A stretch of 11,883 bases of DNA from Candidatus Campbellbacteria bacterium CG22_combo_CG10-13_8_21_14_all_36_13 (GCA_002771585.1 PCTT01000026.1:1-11883); one strand, 5' to 3'. Positions 4,778 to 11,134 are shown, counted from the stretch's first letter. Notes: generated by a model from the letters alone, not told the origin. Numbers and translations: made by a program.

Positions 4778-5830
4778 CTATTTAATGTATATTTCTTGCT
4801 TAGGTAGTTCATCCACAAAGTTTATTGTAAATGTTTTTCTGCCTATAACCTGGTCTCTATCTGTACGAACTTCAACCCTCCACAGGCCCTCCTCAAGTGT
4901 GTTTTTATATGTATAGCCACGATATCCTTCGCCACGTCCGCCATTTATTGGAAATGGAATACGGCTTTTTTCTTCCCATTTACCGTCATTTTTGTATAAC
5001 CACACATGAGATATTTTTTGGCTTATCTTGGTTGGTGCAAACACCGCGGTGTAAGCATACACATTTGATCCGGTAGTGATGTCTAGGATATTTTTTTCTT
5101 TAAATTTATACCACGACACGTTCTCTTTTTGCATAACATAATCATTTCCACGCTTTTCTAATTGATTATAAATTCCTATGTCTTTTAATGATAATGGAAT
5201 TGGTGGAATTATATTTCCAAAGTATAGCGTGTTAAAAATTACACATATTGTGATTACGGATATGTAGATTTTGTGTCTTTTTTCTTTCGCTCTGCTTCTT
5301 TTTGACCTTTCAACGAAGTATACAAGGAGGGCAAGCACCAATATACTTGCAATACCACTAAGTATAAAAGGCAGTGCACCCATTTTCCCCAAAAGTATGG
5401 GTATATAAAAAGTAAAAAAAGAGTATAGAGCTATAAAATATATACTTATTCTGAAAACATACTTTTCATACCTTTCTTTAAAAACTTCGTTTCCTATCAT
5501 TAGAAAAAGTAGTATTGCCAAAAAGGGCCAACTTTGAAGTAATGAACCACTTCTGGAATAGAAAATTAAAAATCCACTAAATAGTCCTCCAAATGCAAAT
5601 TGGAGTGTGTATGGGACAAAAAGTCTTATTTTTGAGTTTTCATCTAAATAGTTAAACAAAATTATGCTGATAGCAGCAATTATTAGATATGAAAGCAGTA
5701 TTAAATCATCAAACAACAAATCTATTCTGGTGAGCGTGAGATTGTCTAATACAAAGCCGCCAAGCATAGCGGCCCAAGAAATCCTACTTTCGTGCTTTAG
5801 TATAAATTGTTTTATTTGATTAAAGTCCAT
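4778..5830 (-). CDS. Polytopic membrane protein with C-terminal DUF2914 domain
   Basis: A 350-residue protein of unknown function. After a short cytoplasmic start, residues about 18-180 hold roughly six hydrophobic segments (for example LILLSYLIIAAISIILFNYL and FIALYSFFTFYIPILL), then a Lys/Arg-rich loop (SKRSRAKEKRHK) and a further helix (IYISVITICVIFNTLYFG). The last 110 or so residues form a soluble beta-rich domain with the DUF2914 pattern: SHVWLYKNDGKWEEKSRIPF, a Gly/Arg-rich turn, then GLWRVEVRTDRDQVIGRKTF. DUF2914 is found in bacterial membrane proteins with no established biochemical role. The start is supported by a -10 box 6 nt upstream. The helicase-like pattern of promoter-to-ATG spacing suggests a leaderless message. 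It stands alone between convergent and divergent neighbours. Confidence 0.85.
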   Translation of the reverse strand: MDFNQIKQFILKHESRISWAAMLGGFVLDNLTLTRIDLLFDDLILLSYLIIAAISIILFNYLDENSKIRLFVPYTLQFAFGGLFSGFLIFYSRSGSLLQSWPFLAILLFLMIGNEVFKERYEKYVFRISIYFIALYSFFTFYIPILLGKMGALPFILSGIASILVLALLVYFVERSKRSRAKEKRHKIYISVITICVIFNTLYFGNIIPPIPLSLKDIGIYNQLEKRGNDYVMQKENVSWYKFKEKNILDITTGSNVYAYTAVFAPTKISQKISHVWLYKNDGKWEEKSRIPFPINGGRGEGYRGYTYKNTLEEGLWRVEVRTDRDQVIGRKTFTINFVDELPKQEIYIK

Positions 5831-5836
5831 GGCTGT

Positions 5837-5865
5837 ATAATATCAGACTTGTGCTCGCTATTTAA
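5837..5865 (-). promoter_or_regulatory. Promoter of the DUF2914 gene, probable leaderless start
   Basis: -10 TATTAT (complement of 5837-5842) ends 6 nt before the ATG, with a loose -35 TTAAAT (complement of 5860-5865) at 17-nt spacing. The start site would coincide with the initiation codon. Confidence 0.55.
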
Positions 5866-5900
5866 TTTTTGTTTTTATGTTTATTTATTTAAATTGGGTT

Positions 5901-5906
5901 TATAAT
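5901..5906 (+). promoter_or_regulatory. Candidate -10 box of the 65-aa membrane protein gene
   Basis: TATAAT 32 nt before the ATG at 5939. No clear -35 box and no Shine-Dalgarno sequence; the bases before the ATG are nearly all A and T. Confidence 0.4.
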
Positions 5907-5938
5907 ATGGTCATTATCAATAATCTATTTTAAAAAAT

Positions 5939-6136
5939 ATGAAAATCCTATCAAATGTTGTCTTTAAATGGTGGCAAGTTTCTATTCTTAAAATTTCCTT
6001 ACTAGCATTCGGTATAGTTATTGGTGTTCGTTGGTATGATTATTTTGAAAAAAATATAATAGAAATTTTAGCAATATTTGTTGTCACAGCTATATACATA
6101 TCAATTATTTGGTGGAAACAAGTAAGTTCAAGCTAA
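5939..6136 (+). CDS. Small two-helix membrane protein, unknown function
   Basis: A 65-residue protein with two predicted transmembrane helices, roughly residues 13-30 (SILKISLLAFGIVIGV) and 40-59 (IIEILAIFVVTAIYISIIWW), joined by a short loop WYDYFEKN. A positively charged start (MKILSNVVFKWW) suggests an N-in, C-in hairpin. I do not recognise a named family; small proteins of this design are common in CPR genomes. It has its own candidate -10 box and is followed at once by a terminator whose stem begins at the stop codon, which supports expression as a single gene. Confidence 0.72.
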   Translation: MKILSNVVFKWWQVSILKISLLAFGIVIGVRWYDYFEKNIIEILAIFVVTAIYISIIWWKQVSSS

Positions 6137-6168
6137 AACAAAAAAGCCCAAAACGGGGTTTTTTGTTT
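6136..6168 (+). terminator. Shared terminator between two convergent small genes
   Basis: AAACAAAAAA-G-CCC pairs with GGG-G-TTTTTTGTTT, 13 base pairs with one G-G mismatch and loop AAAAC. A and T tracts on both sides let it stop the 65-aa gene (+) and the 39-aa gene (-), whose stops are at 6134-6136 and 6174-6176. Confidence 0.75.
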
Positions 6169-6173
6169 AAATA

Positions 6174-6293
6174 CTAATTATCTCTGTCTTCAAAGTCTTC
6201 TTTCTCTTTCTCTTTAATCCTTTGAAATATTAAATAAATAATAATCAAAACAATTGCACTTATTATTACCCATGAGATTATATCTTCAGGCAT
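6174..6293 (-). CDS. 39-residue single-helix membrane peptide downstream of YbjQ gene
   Basis: Starts MPEDIISWVIISAIVLIIIY, one clean transmembrane helix at residues about 5-24, followed by a charged tail with EKEKED and FEDRDN repeats of acid and base residues. The ATG lies 5 nt after the YbjQ stop codon and the frame ends 5 nt before a terminator, so it is very likely the last gene of the YbjQ message. The start is close enough for re-initiation by the same ribosome. No family is recognised; pairing of a soluble YbjQ ring with a membrane peptide suggests but does not prove a membrane-tethering role. Confidence 0.7.
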   Translation of the reverse strand: MPEDIISWVIISAIVLIIIYLIFQRIKEKEKEDFEDRDN

Positions 6294-6298
6294 ATATA

Positions 6299-6613
6299 TT
6301 ATTTTAGTTTTACTGCTGTTCCATATACAAGCATTTCCGCAGCGCCTTGCATAATCATTGATGTGTTCATTCGTACACCGATTACGGCATCAGCCCCAAT
6401 CTTTTTTGCATCCTCTAGCATTCTCTGTAGAGCTTGTTCTCGAGCCTCAGCTTGTAATTTTGTGTATTCAATTATCTCACCACCGACCATGCTTTTTAAA
6501 CCAGCAAAAATATCTCGACCGATATTTCGAGCACGCACAGTACTTCCTCTTGATACACCAAGAACCTCAATAATTTCTCTACCAGGTATTTTTTCTCCTG
6601 TTGTAATAATCAT
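6299..6613 (-). CDS. YbjQ/UPF0145 family protein
   Basis: A 104-residue protein of the YbjQ (DUF74, heavy-metal-binding-like) family, which forms small ring oligomers and has no proven function. Family features in order: MIITTGEKIPGREIIEVLG, VRARNIGRDIFAGLKSMVGGE, the helix EYTKLQAEAREQALQRMLEDA, then GADAVIGVRMNTSMIMQG and the final strand EMLVYGTAVKLK. Length is exactly that of the family. It has its own promoter at the 3' end of the flavoprotein gene and is followed 5 nt later by a 39-residue membrane peptide. No Shine-Dalgarno sequence; the message probably starts within a few nucleotides of the ATG. Identification is firm, function is not. Confidence 0.95.
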   Translation of the reverse strand: MIITTGEKIPGREIIEVLGVSRGSTVRARNIGRDIFAGLKSMVGGEIIEYTKLQAEAREQALQRMLEDAKKIGADAVIGVRMNTSMIMQGAAEMLVYGTAVKLK

Positions 6614-6622
6614 AATATGTTA

Positions 6623-6652
6623 AGTATAACTCTTAAATGATTATTTTAACAA
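6623..6652 (-). promoter_or_regulatory. Promoter of the YbjQ gene inside the end of the flavoprotein gene
   Basis: -35 TTGTTA (complement of 6647-6652), 18-nt spacer and -10 TATACT (complement of 6623-6628). The -10 ends 9 nt before the ATG, giving a leader of about 3 nt. The -35 overlaps the last codons of the upstream gene, whose stop is at 6641-6643. Confidence 0.6.
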
Positions 6653-7900
6653 TCCGGCAACATATCCAGTAGTCCAGCATAGTTGTAGGGAATATCCTCC
6701 AGATGGGCGATTTACATGCAAAATGTCACCTGTCAGGTACAAGTTGTTGAATAGTTTTGATTTCATTGTTTTTGTATCAACCTCCTTTAGAGATACGCCT
6801 CCATCTGAAATAACAGCCCGATCCATACCCATAAGCTCTTCTACTGTAAGTGGTAATGCTTTTAATATAGATACGATTTTTTTTCTTTCCTCTTTTGATA
6901 TACTATGAACTTTTGTGTTTTCATCTGCGATTATCTTGAAATCAAGAAAAGTTTTTGAAAGCCCTTGTGGGACTATTTCTTTTACAATATTTTTAAAGGA
7001 TTTATTTTTATTATTATCAAACACTTTTAGTATTCTTTTTTCAAGAGCACCCATGTCTGTGTCCGGATAACAGTCAATTTTTGCAGTTACTTGTCCTTCG
7101 TGTAATAGGTCGGCAATTTTGTGTGCAGAGTTGAGTATAAGTGGCCCAGAGAGACCAAAGTGTGTGAATAGTATTTTACCTGTTGCGGAAAATGCTTTTT
7201 TGTCGTTTACATAAAATATTATTTTCATAAATGAAAGACTCGTTCCCGCTAATTCTTTTACCCATTTTTCTGATATTTTTATAGGTACAATATTTGGTGA
7301 CGGTTTTTCCACGCTGTGCCCTATGTCTTGTAGCCACTGGAATCCGTCCCCTGTAGAACCTGTTTCTGGGTGTGATGAACCGCCAGTTGCCAAGATGTAG
7401 TTTTTTGCCTTGTGTATTGAGTCTTTTGTTTCAACTGAAATTATCTTTTTTTCTTTTTTATTTATATTTATTCTTTTTACGGGACTGTTTCTAAGTATTT
7501 CTATATTTTTGTTGCTTATATACTTTTCCATCACTTTGAAAACATCCAGAGCTTTTTGTGATTTTGGGAAGACTCTGTCTCTTGCCTCAACCACCAAAGG
7601 AAGACCTCGTGATTCAAAAAATTTAAAAGTATCTTCTACTCCAAATTGCGAAAAAGCTGAGTATAAAAACTTATCAGCATCTCCAAACTTTGATAAGAGT
7701 TTTCGTTGGTCGAATGTTGCATTTGTGATGTTGCACCTTCCTCCACCTGTGATTTTTAGCTTTTCTCCCAGTTTTCTGTTTTTTTCAATAAGGAGTACTT
7801 TTTTACCATTTTCACCAGCAACACCGGCAGCCATCATACCCGACGCACCTCCTCCTATTACTATCAGATCGTATTCTTCTCTGCTTTGATTTCTTGGCAT
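6641..7900 (-). CDS. FAD-dependent oxidoreductase of the HI0933/BaiN (YhiN) family
   Basis: A 419-residue flavoprotein. Residues 11-25 carry the Rossmann FAD loop (DLIVIGGGASGMMAA), followed by VLLIEKNRKLGEKLKITGGGRCNITN, the hallmark of the HI0933 family. YILATGGSSHPETGSTGDGF and the C-terminal GDILHVNRPSGGYSLQLCWTTG close the FAD site. Length matches the family. The substrate is unknown in most bacteria; the name BaiN comes from a gut clostridial bile-acid enzyme and should not be read as that reaction here. The ATG shares its A with the toxin stop codon (TAATG), so translation is likely coupled to the toxin gene. An FAD enzyme tied to a toxin-antitoxin pair is unusual. Confidence 0.93.
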   Translation of the reverse strand: MPRNQSREEYDLIVIGGGASGMMAAGVAGENGKKVLLIEKNRKLGEKLKITGGGRCNITNATFDQRKLLSKFGDADKFLYSAFSQFGVEDTFKFFESRGLPLVVEARDRVFPKSQKALDVFKVMEKYISNKNIEILRNSPVKRININKKEKKIISVETKDSIHKAKNYILATGGSSHPETGSTGDGFQWLQDIGHSVEKPSPNIVPIKISEKWVKELAGTSLSFMKIIFYVNDKKAFSATGKILFTHFGLSGPLILNSAHKIADLLHEGQVTAKIDCYPDTDMGALEKRILKVFDNNKNKSFKNIVKEIVPQGLSKTFLDFKIIADENTKVHSISKEERKKIVSILKALPLTVEELMGMDRAVISDGGVSLKEVDTKTMKSKLFNNLYLTGDILHVNRPSGGYSLQLCWTTGYVAGLLK

Positions 7901-8160
7901 TAGTTTTTGTAGACATTATGGTTGCCGATTGCGAGCAGCACGGCTTCTTTTTTGGATATGTACTTAAAAACTATTCTGGTTTTATAATTCACAGAAAAAC
8001 TATGCCTGTCTTTGAGAGGCCCATTGAGTTTATGAACCTTGAGCTGTTTATGGTTGATTTTGTTTTTAAACAAAATTATTTTTTCTAAGGCTTCGTCTTG
8101 CAGTTCTTTCGGTAGGGAATTAAACATTTTTATAAATTGTGGAAGGTAACTTACTTCCAT
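7900..8160 (-). CDS. RelE/ParE-superfamily toxin
   Basis: An 86-residue protein with the compact RelE fold pattern: helix-rich start (FIKMFNSLPKELQDEALEKI), then LKVHKLNGPLKDRHSFSVNY, the strand with Arg62 (TRIVFKY) and the closing LLAIGNHNVYK motif with His81 and Tyr84. RelE-type members cut mRNA on the ribosome while ParE-type members block gyrase; the HKLNG...RIVF...IGNHNVYK arrangement looks more like the mRNA interferase branch. It starts 2 nt after the antitoxin stop and ends in TAATG overlap with the flavoprotein gene. The gene looks intact. Confidence 0.88.
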   Translation of the reverse strand: MEVSYLPQFIKMFNSLPKELQDEALEKIILFKNKINHKQLKVHKLNGPLKDRHSFSVNYKTRIVFKYISKKEAVLLAIGNHNVYKN

Positions 8161-8162
8161 AT

Positions 8163-8384
8163 TTATATAAACTTTTTAGCTATCTCTCTTAGATCTCCTC
8201 GTAAGACTTTTCCTTCGCTAAGCTCTTTTTCTGCTTGGAGAACAGCATTAATAGCCTCTTCTTCTGATAGTCTTGAAAGAGCTTTTCTCATAACATCGGC
8301 TTTATTTGCTCCTACTCCACTTTTTACTAAAGACTCAATTTTTTCTTCTAACTCTGGGGTTAGGGGGACTGATATTGTAGACAT
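8163..8384 (-). CDS. Ribbon-helix-helix antitoxin (ParD/CopG-like)
   Basis: A 73-residue protein: the N-terminal beta strand STISVPLTPELEEKIESLV and the helix pair SGVGANKADVMRKALSRL form a ribbon-helix-helix DNA-binding domain (about residues 3-45), followed by an acidic/basic helix (NAVLQAEKELSEGKV) that should wrap the toxin. ATG 8384 was chosen over an upstream in-frame ATG at 8423 because the latter lies within the -10 box. The protein is expected to neutralise the downstream toxin and repress its own promoter at the palindrome 8410-8424. It is the first gene of the operon. Confidence 0.87.
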   Translation of the reverse strand: MSTISVPLTPELEEKIESLVKSGVGANKADVMRKALSRLSEEEAINAVLQAEKELSEGKVLRGDLREIAKKFI

Positions 8385-8409
8385 AATAATTAGATGTATT
8401 AAATTATAA

Positions 8410-8424
8410 TATGATATTATCATA
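8410..8424. promoter_or_regulatory. Probable operator of the toxin-antitoxin operon
   Basis: TATGATA-T-TATCATA, a 7+1+7 palindrome that overlaps the -10 box of the antitoxin promoter. Its size and position are those of operators bound by ribbon-helix-helix antitoxin dimers. Confidence 0.6.
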
Positions 8425-8446
8425 CAGTAGTTAGTTTTAATGTCAA
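8419..8446 (-). promoter_or_regulatory. Promoter of the toxin-antitoxin operon
   Basis: Consensus -35 TTGACA (complement of 8441-8446), 16-nt spacer, -10 TATGAT (complement of 8419-8424). It gives a leader of roughly 28 nt, longer than for its neighbours. Confidence 0.75.
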
Positions 8447-8455
8447 CGATATGGC

Positions 8456-8490
8456 ATGTAATATATAAAATGTAATATGTAACATGTAAC
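8456..8490 (+). repeat. Tandem 7-bp array, unit ATGTAAY
   Basis: Five contiguous heptamers: ATGTAAT, ATATAAA, ATGTAAT, ATGTAAC, ATGTAAC. It lies between the toxin-antitoxin promoter and the helicase promoter in non-coding DNA. An inverted 8-mer ATTACATG occurs at 8601-8608. Confidence 0.65.
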
Positions 8491-8513
8491 GTTGTTCTAT
8501 TAAATCCAAAAAG

Positions 8514-8565
8514 TTAAATCTTAAACACTAAATCCTAAACTCTAAATAAACCTAAAATCTAAATA
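8514..8565 (+). repeat. Tandem 7-bp array, unit CTAAATC (telomere-like composition)
   Basis: Heptamers TTAAATC, TTAAACA, CTAAATC, CTAAACT, CTAAATA run without a gap from 8514 to 8548; after 3 nt, CTAAAAT and CTAAATA follow (8552-8565). The plus strand has no G from 8514 to 8574. A GC-rich patch with GGCG-gatg-CGCC (8580-8591) follows. No coding potential is visible in 8447-8612. Confidence 0.7.
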
Positions 8566-8612
8566 TCAAAATCCGAAGCGGCGGATGCGCCAGGTATCGT
8601 ATTACATGTCCT

Positions 8613-8622
8613 GTGCTAAAAT
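8613..8622 (+). promoter_or_regulatory. Extended -10 promoter of the PIF1-like helicase gene
   Basis: TGTGC-TAAAAT contains the TGn extension followed by TAAAAT (8617-8622), which ends 6 nt before the ATG at 8629. This is the same spacing as for msrA and the DUF2914 gene and predicts a leaderless mRNA. Confidence 0.55.
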
Positions 8623-8628
8623 ACTAGG

Positions 8629-10320
8629 ATGATACCGCAGAGCGAAGCATTAAAAGTATTAAAGATGGGACACAACGTATTTCTTACTGGAGCCGCTGGT
8701 TCTGGTAAGACTTATGTATTAAATGAGTATATTAATTTCTTAAAAGATTATGGTGTGGAAGTTGCAGTAACTGCTTCTACCGGCATTGCTGCGACACACT
8801 TAAAAGGAATGACAATTCACTCATGGTCTGGAATTGGTATAAAAGATCATCTAACAGACTATGATTTGGAAATGATGGAAGAAAAATCATATTTATGGAA
8901 GAGGTTTGAAAAGACAAAAGTTTTGATAATAGATGAGATTTCAATGCTCAGTGCATCAACCCTAGACACGGTGGATCGGGTTTGTAAATTCTTTAAGAGG
9001 AACGAACTTCCTTTTGGGGGAATGCAGGTCATCTTTTCAGGTGATTTTTTTCAATTACCACCGATAGAAAAGAGGAGACCATATCAAGAGCAAACTATTT
9101 TTCTGGATTCAGAAGAAGTTTCAAGTACTCCATTTGCATTCAAATCAAAAGCTTGGGCAAATGCAAAATTACATGTTTGTTATTTGAGTGAGCAGTTTAG
9201 ACAAGATGATGATGTCCTTATGAGATTATTATCGGAAATTAGAGACGGTGAGATTAGTGAAGAGTCTACAGCGATATTAAATGAACGAATCGTGGAAGAG
9301 GATTATGATGAAATTACAAAACTCCATACACACAATATTAATGTGGACAGTTTTAATGATCGTCAGCTACAGGCGATAAACAGTAGAGAATATGTATACA
9401 GCATGACCACCAAAGGCAAACCCGCCCTTATTGAAGCGCTTAAGAGAGGTTGTTTGGTTCCAGAAAATTTGGTTCTTAAAAAAGGAGCTTTAGTTATGTT
9501 TGTAAAAAATAATCCATCTGAGGGTTATGTAAATGGTACTGTGGGAGAAGTGGTTGATTGTGATGGTGCTTATCCTGTGGTGGAAGATAAATACGGAAAA
9601 AGATATACCGCATCTCCACAAGTTTGGTCTATAGAAGAGGGTTCAAAGGTGTTGGTAGAACTTGCGCAAGTTCCATTGAAGCTTGCATGGGCTGTTACTA
9701 TTCATAAGAGTCAAGGTATGACGCTTGATAAGGCGGTTATAGATTTGTCTGGATCTTTTGTGGAGGGGCAGGGGTATGTGGCACTTTCAAGAGTAAAAAG
9801 ATTGGAGGGACTTTTTTTGAAGGGTTTTAATAGGATGGCACTTTCTGTTCATGATGAAGTAAGGCGCATGGACATTGAGCTTCGCGGTCTTTCAGATATG
9901 ATATTTAAGCAGATTAAAAAACTTAAACAAAAAGATTTTGAAAAACAACACGAAAGATTTTTGAAAACCATTGGTGCATCTAAAGTGAAGGTAAAAGATA
10001 GTAAAGGGCAAAAACTAAGTACTTATCAAATGACGGTAGAGCTTCTAAAAGAAGAAAAAAGTTTGGAGGAGATTGTGAAAGATAGGGGATTGAAGTCTGC
10101 AACAATACTGTCTCATTTGGAGAAGCTTTTAGAAGATGGAAGTATTACAAAAGAGGATATTCTATACTTGAAGCCTGGGGATGATGAGTTTGATATGATT
10201 ATTGAAGAGGTTAGGCAAGAGGCGGAAAAACTGGAAGAAATTAAGCTTACTCCAATTTTTAACGCACTTAATGGGCAATATTCTTTTGATCAAATAAGAT
10301 TTGCACTTTTGTTTATTTAA
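8629..10320 (+). CDS. PIF1-like superfamily 1B DNA helicase with C-terminal winged helix
   Basis: A 563-residue ATP-dependent 5'-3' DNA helicase. Walker A GAAGSGKT is at 21-28, motif Ia ASTGIAA at about 49-55, Walker B LIIDEISM at 99-106, motif III FSGDFFQLPP at about 136-145, motif IV LSEQFRQ near 190, motif V VTIHKSQGMT near 355-364 and motif VI GYVALSRV near 383-390. All core motifs are present. After the motor come a Lys-rich linker and, at about 464-505, TYQMTVELLKEEKSLEEI...SATILSHLEKLLEDG, a helix-turn-helix domain of the type also fused to RecQ and other PIF1 proteins. The family resolves G-quadruplexes, R-loops and stalled forks; the specific role here is unknown. The gene stands alone, converging on the pilin gene with a 30-nt gap and no visible terminator between. 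Confidence 0.93.
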   Translation: MIPQSEALKVLKMGHNVFLTGAAGSGKTYVLNEYINFLKDYGVEVAVTASTGIAATHLKGMTIHSWSGIGIKDHLTDYDLEMMEEKSYLWKRFEKTKVLIIDEISMLSASTLDTVDRVCKFFKRNELPFGGMQVIFSGDFFQLPPIEKRRPYQEQTIFLDSEEVSSTPFAFKSKAWANAKLHVCYLSEQFRQDDDVLMRLLSEIRDGEISEESTAILNERIVEEDYDEITKLHTHNINVDSFNDRQLQAINSREYVYSMTTKGKPALIEALKRGCLVPENLVLKKGALVMFVKNNPSEGYVNGTVGEVVDCDGAYPVVEDKYGKRYTASPQVWSIEEGSKVLVELAQVPLKLAWAVTIHKSQGMTLDKAVIDLSGSFVEGQGYVALSRVKRLEGLFLKGFNRMALSVHDEVRRMDIELRGLSDMIFKQIKKLKQKDFEKQHERFLKTIGASKVKVKDSKGQKLSTYQMTVELLKEEKSLEEIVKDRGLKSATILSHLEKLLEDGSITKEDILYLKPGDDEFDMIIEEVRQEAEKLEEIKLTPIFNALNGQYSFDQIRFALLFI

Positions 10321-10350
10321 TTAAAATGGATTGCAGATACAATACAAAGT

Positions 10351-10821
10351 TTATGGTATGGTATTATTGCACCAATTATTCCCGAATGGTCTACATGAAG
10401 GAGGTTTTGCCTCGGTTGTCGCACTCATTGTTTCTAGTGATGTGACAAGTATCCCCCCTATAACAGACCCACCATAATAATAGTAACTATAATTACTTCC
10501 TGATGGGTTTTGTGGTATGGAAGCTAGGAATCCAGCATTAACTAGGTCTTGTGCCATATTATTAAACTTTGTTCCGTGATCTCCATTACAACAGTTTCCA
10601 TTATTATATACGGGTATTGTTCCAAACTTGTCGTAGTATAGTTGTAGTGCCAAAGATACTTCTCTGAAGTCTGCAATTCTTTTTGTGTCTCTTGCTTTTG
10701 CTCTTGCTGTGTTAAGTGAAGCCAAAACAACAGAAGACAGGACTCCAATTATTGCAATTACAACAAGAAGTTCAATCAAAGTAAAACCACTGTTTCTTTT
10801 TTTATCTTCTTCGTACTTCAT
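10351..10821 (-). CDS. Type IV pilin-like protein (prepilin)
   Basis: A 156-residue prepilin. A 12-residue positively charged leader ends in Gly and is cleaved before FTLIELLVVIAIIGVLSSVV, with the conserved Glu at mature position 5. The hydrophobic helix is followed by ASLNTARAKARDTKRIADFREVSLALQLYYDKFGTIP, typical of minor pilins and CPR pilins. The globular part is Tyr/Gly/Asn-rich with four Cys (CC near 90 and two in the last 20 residues) that may form two disulfides. The start at 10821 gives a normal leader; an in-frame ATG at 10836 would lengthen it by five residues. The ATG lies 20 nt inside the upstream 85-aa gene, so the two are probably co-translated. Secretion would need PilD/PilB/PilC from elsewhere in the genome. 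Confidence 0.92.
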   Translation of the reverse strand: MKYEEDKKRNSGFTLIELLVVIAIIGVLSSVVLASLNTARAKARDTKRIADFREVSLALQLYYDKFGTIPVYNNGNCCNGDHGTKFNNMAQDLVNAGFLASIPQNPSGSNYSYYYYGGSVIGGILVTSLETMSATTEAKPPSCRPFGNNWCNNTIP

Positions 10822-11059
10822 AAATACTTTGATCAATATTTTCTATATATTTATATGGGTCATCAGCTTTATTTCCGCCAGATGAAAAAATGACAAAAAG
10901 TGCAAAAATTATTAAAAAAACAAAAACTCCAAGTAAAATTTTATTAGCACCGCTTTTTGTAGACGATATACCTTTTTTTATTATCCATCCTGTTATCCCA
11001 GACTCTTCTTGCGTTGGTATGTTATACCTTATTTGATTTTCAAATTCTACATCACTCAT
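10802..11059 (-). CDS. 85-aa single-helix membrane protein paired with the pilin gene
   Basis: The N-terminal part (about residues 1-38) is polar and has the segment SGITGWIIKKGISSTKSGAN; one transmembrane helix follows (about 41-58, ILLGVFVFLIIFALFVIF), then a short polar tail ending in RRR. No cleavable signal is apparent. The topology would be N-in with the tail outside. The gene overlaps the pilin start by 20 nt in a different frame and is the first gene of the two-gene unit, so a role in pilus assembly or surface anchoring is a reasonable guess from position. I do not recognise a named family. Confidence 0.72.
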   Translation of the reverse strand: MSDVEFENQIRYNIPTQEESGITGWIIKKGISSTKSGANKILLGVFVFLIIFALFVIFSSGGNKADDPYKYIENIDQSIYEVRRR

Positions 11060-11066
11060 AATTTGT

Positions 11067-11072
11067 ATTATA
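11067..11072 (-). promoter_or_regulatory. -10 box of the pilin operon
   Basis: TATAAT (complement of 11067-11072) ends 7 nt before the ATG at 11059, so the first gene would be read from a leaderless or nearly leaderless mRNA. No good -35 box is seen. Confidence 0.5.
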
Positions 11073-11118
11073 AGGTATTAATATAAGATATTACTAATTA
11101 ACTTATTAACACTCTCAA

Positions 11119-11134
11119 ACACTGTGTTCAGTGT
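11119..11134. repeat. Inverted repeat between divergent genes
   Basis: ACACTG-tgtt-CAGTGT, a perfect 6+4+6 palindrome midway between the pilin operon and the HNH gene. Its position suits an operator for either promoter; no regulator is identified. Confidence 0.4.

Noticed and set aside
6363..6623. Plus-strand frames across the YbjQ gene
   Set aside because: They are antisense shadows; the minus-strand product matches the full YbjQ family.
7410..7889. 159-codon plus-strand frame
   Set aside because: It is antisense to the N-terminal half of the flavoprotein, whose motifs are unambiguous; its own product has no recognisable domain.
8385..8423. Longer antitoxin start at 8423
   Set aside because: That ATG is within the -10 box and would lie upstream of the expected transcript start; the family begins at MSTISV.
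8456..8565. Short regular repeats that could suggest a CRISPR array
   Set aside because: Units are 7 bp with no spacers of constant length and no cas genes nearby.
10321..10350. Terminator between the convergent helicase and pilin genes
   Set aside because: No inverted repeat with a T tract is visible in the 30-bp gap, so none is annotated.
10542..10748. 68-codon minus-strand frame inside the pilin gene
   Set aside because: It is a shadow of the pilin in another frame with no recognisable features.
10822..10836. Pilin start at 10836
   Set aside because: It gives a longer leader than needed; the ATG at 10821 gives a standard 12-residue leader. It cannot be excluded.
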